A stretch of 6,935 nucleotides of DNA from Paracoccaceae bacterium (GTDB lineage: Bacteria; Pseudomonadota; Alphaproteobacteria; Rhodobacterales; Rhodobacteraceae), in assembly GCA_007134805.1 (NCBI GenBank), contig SLKB01000249.1, positions 1 to 6,935 on the forward strand. The letters run 5' to 3'. The translations under genes were made by a program, and so were the position numbers. Positions within the stretch are counted from its first letter, which is position 1. Every line of letters starts with the position of its first letter. Below the pieces are notes generated by a model. That model was not told the origin of the DNA. It saw only the letters and a program-made list of their open reading frames with translations, and made no database searches. Positions 6,010 through 6,935 of this stretch are shown here, in pieces.

Positions 6010-6023
6010 TTGACTCGGATCAA
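6010..6023 (-). promoter_or_regulatory. FNR/NNR-type regulator box upstream of ppk2
   Basis: On the forward strand the site reads TTGAC-N4-ATCAA; on the reverse strand it reads TTGAT-N4-GTCAA. Both fit the FNR/CRP-superfamily consensus TTGAY-N4-RTCAA recognised by FnrL/FnrP, NNR/DNR and related regulators in Rhodobacteraceae. Only ppk2 reads away from it; the neighbouring gene ends here. Placed at -41.5 as for class II activation, it would put a -10 at 5982-5987 (CAGTCT, poor) and a start near 5975, giving a leader of about 24 bases that contains the SD. An A/T-tract (6029-6040) lies just upstream. The site is seen in the sequence; regulation by oxygen or nitric oxide is inferred. Confidence 0.6.
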
Positions 6024-6045
6024 TCTTGTAAATTTTTTGTGACAC

Positions 6046-6501
6046 TCATGTCGGCGGGCGCACGGCCAGAATCACACCCCCCGCCATCAGCACCAGCCCG
6101 AGCGCGCGCGTGAAATCGAGCGGGCGCACCCGGGCCGCGAAGAAGCCGAAATGGTCGATCACGCCGAATGCAATGACCTGCCCTAGCAGCACGAACATCA
6201 CCGCGTTGCCCAAGCCGAAGCGCGGCGCCACCCAGGAGATCGACAAGAGGTAGAACGCAATCAGCACGCCCGCGAGGAACAGATACCGCGGCTGGGCGGG
6301 GATGCGCCGGGCCGCCTGCCCCTCGCCCATCGCGGCCCCGAAAGCCATGGCGACGACAAGCGCGATCGCGAACATCGCCGCCCCTGCAAGCGCGGGCGAG
6401 CCGATGCGCGCGCCCATCTGCGCGTTGAGCGCGGCCAGGATCGGCACGCCGATCCCGGCGGCGAGCATGAGGGCTGCATATTTCACGGTCTCTGGGGTCA
6501 T
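6046..6501 (-). CDS. DMT-family (YdcZ/DUF606) membrane protein
   Basis: This 151-residue inner-membrane protein appears to have five transmembrane helices, at roughly residues 6-26, 38-58, 72-90, 96-116 and 130-147. The C-terminal block, GQVIAFGVIDHFGFF (107-121) followed by PLDFTRALGLVLMAGGVILAV, is characteristic of DUF606/YdcZ proteins. These are half-size members of the drug/metabolite transporter superfamily (about 140-150 residues) and probably act as dimers; their substrates are largely unknown. The ATG at 6501 is chosen because the first helix begins right after it and purine-rich GGAAAGGCGAGG lies just upstream. The reverse frame stays open to 6639, but that extension is arginine-rich and overlaps the divergent gene's start. 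ppk2 follows on the same strand after 94 bp, with its own regulatory site between and no clear terminator. Confidence 0.85.
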   Translation of the reverse strand: MTPETVKYAALMLAAGIGVPILAALNAQMGARIGSPALAGAAMFAIALVVAMAFGAAMGEGQAARRIPAQPRYLFLAGVLIAFYLLSISWVAPRFGLGNAVMFVLLGQVIAFGVIDHFGFFAARVRPLDFTRALGLVLMAGGVILAVRPPT

Positions 6502-6581
6502 TGGCCTCGCCTTTCCTGCGCGTACGTGCGGATGCGAGAGTGCCGGGTGGCGGCGGCGATGACCAGTGCGATTGTCAGGGC

Positions 6582-6610
6582 TTGCGCTTGTGCGGCGGGC
6601 GATTGATAGT
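6582..6610 (+). promoter_or_regulatory. Candidate promoter placing the start of transcription at the SDR gene's ATG
   Basis: TTGCGC (6582-6587), a 17-bp spacer, then GATAGT (6605-6610, four of six matches to the -10 consensus). Transcription would begin about 6-7 bases later, at or next to the ATG at 6617, which has no SD. This suggests a leaderless message. No convincing promoter is seen for the divergent gene in 6502-6616. Confidence 0.4.
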
Positions 6611-6616
6611 CGCGCG

Positions 6617-6935
6617 ATGGCAGGCACGCTTCTTTCCATCGGGCATGGCTACAGCGCCCAGGCGCTGGCCGCGCGTCTTGTCCCGCGCGGCTGGCGGATC
6701 ATCGCCACCACCCGCCGCGAGAGCGCTTTGGCCGAGCTGCGCGACACAGGGGTCACACCGATCCTGTGGCCGGGCACGGCGCTGCGCTTGGATGAGGCCA
6801 CGCATCTGCTGAGTTCGGTGCCGCCGGGCGAGGCAGGCGATCCGGTGATCGCGGCCTGTGGCGCGGCGATTGCCGGTGCGCGGCATCTCGACTGGGTGGG
6901 GTATCTTTCAACCGTGGGCGTTTACGGCGACCATG
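6617..6935 (+). CDS. NAD(P)-binding SDR/YeeZ-like oxidoreductase, N-terminal part (cut by window end)
   Basis: The first 106 codons are present and the gene runs off the window. A Rossmann-fold start is visible: a hydrophobic strand TLLSIGHGYSAQALA (4-18) with the glycine loop GHGYSA (a GxGxxA form), then a second strand WRIIATTR (26-33) ending in arginines, which often favours NADP. VGYLSTVGVYGDH (94-106) is the extended-SDR block that precedes the catalytic tyrosine region, which lies beyond the window. The pattern matches YeeZ-like NAD-dependent epimerase/dehydratase relatives; the substrate is unknown. The ATG at 6617 lacks an SD. An alternative GTG at 6590, with AGGG upstream, would add nine residues (including several arginines) before the Rossmann strand and is less likely. 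The gene diverges from the DMT-family gene. Confidence 0.75.
   Translation, partial: MAGTLLSIGHGYSAQALAARLVPRGWRIIATTRRESALAELRDTGVTPILWPGTALRLDEATHLLSSVPPGEAGDPVIAACGAAIAGARHLDWVGYLSTVGVYGDH

Noticed and set aside
5952..6023. Longer ppk2 reading frame starting with TTG
   Set aside because: It has no SD, its start codon lies within the FNR-type box, and the ATG at 5951 has a near-perfect SD.
4560..6113. A 517-codon forward open frame across holC and ppk2
   Set aside because: It reads antisense through the clear PPK2 motifs and out of frame through holC; the composition is that of a shadow frame.
6502..6639. N-terminal extension of the DMT-family protein
   Set aside because: It is arginine-rich, overlaps the divergent gene's start, and precedes what is plainly the first transmembrane helix.
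1..6935. CRISPR arrays, tRNA/rRNA genes, insertion sequences, phage or defence genes
   Set aside because: No regularly spaced repeats, cloverleaf-like sequence, transposase-like protein or terminal inverted repeats were seen. Every substantial coding stretch is accounted for by a known core-genome family.

Overview
The window is strongly G+C-rich and densely packed with ordinary housekeeping genes. Its protein families (MipA/OmpV porin-like protein, short alphaproteobacterial cytidylate kinase, M17 aminopeptidase next to HolC, class I PPK2, Gpt-type XPRT) point to an alphaproteobacterium, most likely of the Rhodobacteraceae (Paracoccus/Rhodobacter type). This is a judgement from protein character, not from a search. 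I see no rRNA, tRNA, CRISPR array, insertion sequence, phage gene or other sign of mobile DNA.

Layout. Positions 1-185 hold the 3' end of a LysE/RhtB-type exporter gene, followed after 25 bp by a xanthine(-guanine) phosphoribosyltransferase gene (211-714). Downstream lie a convincing Rho-independent terminator (764-785) and two related AT-rich dyad elements (718-752 and 780-814). A small glycine-zipper lipoprotein gene (983-1198) follows a GC-rich structured leader. It converges on a reverse-strand cytidylate kinase gene (1352-1945) across 153 bp that hold four GC-rich hairpins. A divergent intergenic region (1946-2125) separates cmk from a MipA/OmpV-family outer-membrane protein gene (2126-2908) that probably starts with GTG.

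Next comes a tight two-gene unit: leucyl aminopeptidase (3026-4489) and the DNA polymerase III chi subunit holC (4496-4960), 6 bp apart. A reverse-strand class I polyphosphate kinase 2 gene (4971-5951) ends 10 bp beyond holC. Upstream of ppk2 is a near-ideal FNR/NNR-type box (6010-6023), suggesting oxygen- or nitric-oxide-responsive control of polyphosphate metabolism. A reverse-strand DMT/YdcZ (DUF606) membrane protein gene (6046-6501) lies behind it. Diverging from that is the 5' part of a forward SDR/YeeZ-like oxidoreductase gene (6617 to the window edge), which may be leaderless.

How they work together: gpt (purine salvage), cmk (pyrimidine nucleotide phosphorylation) and ppk2 (polyP-driven nucleotide phosphorylation) all serve nucleotide supply, but they are not one operon. 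The one clear functional pair by arrangement is pepA-holC. I did not find a new multi-gene system. The most checkable leads are the FNR-type box ahead of ppk2 and the twin AT-rich dyads after gpt.
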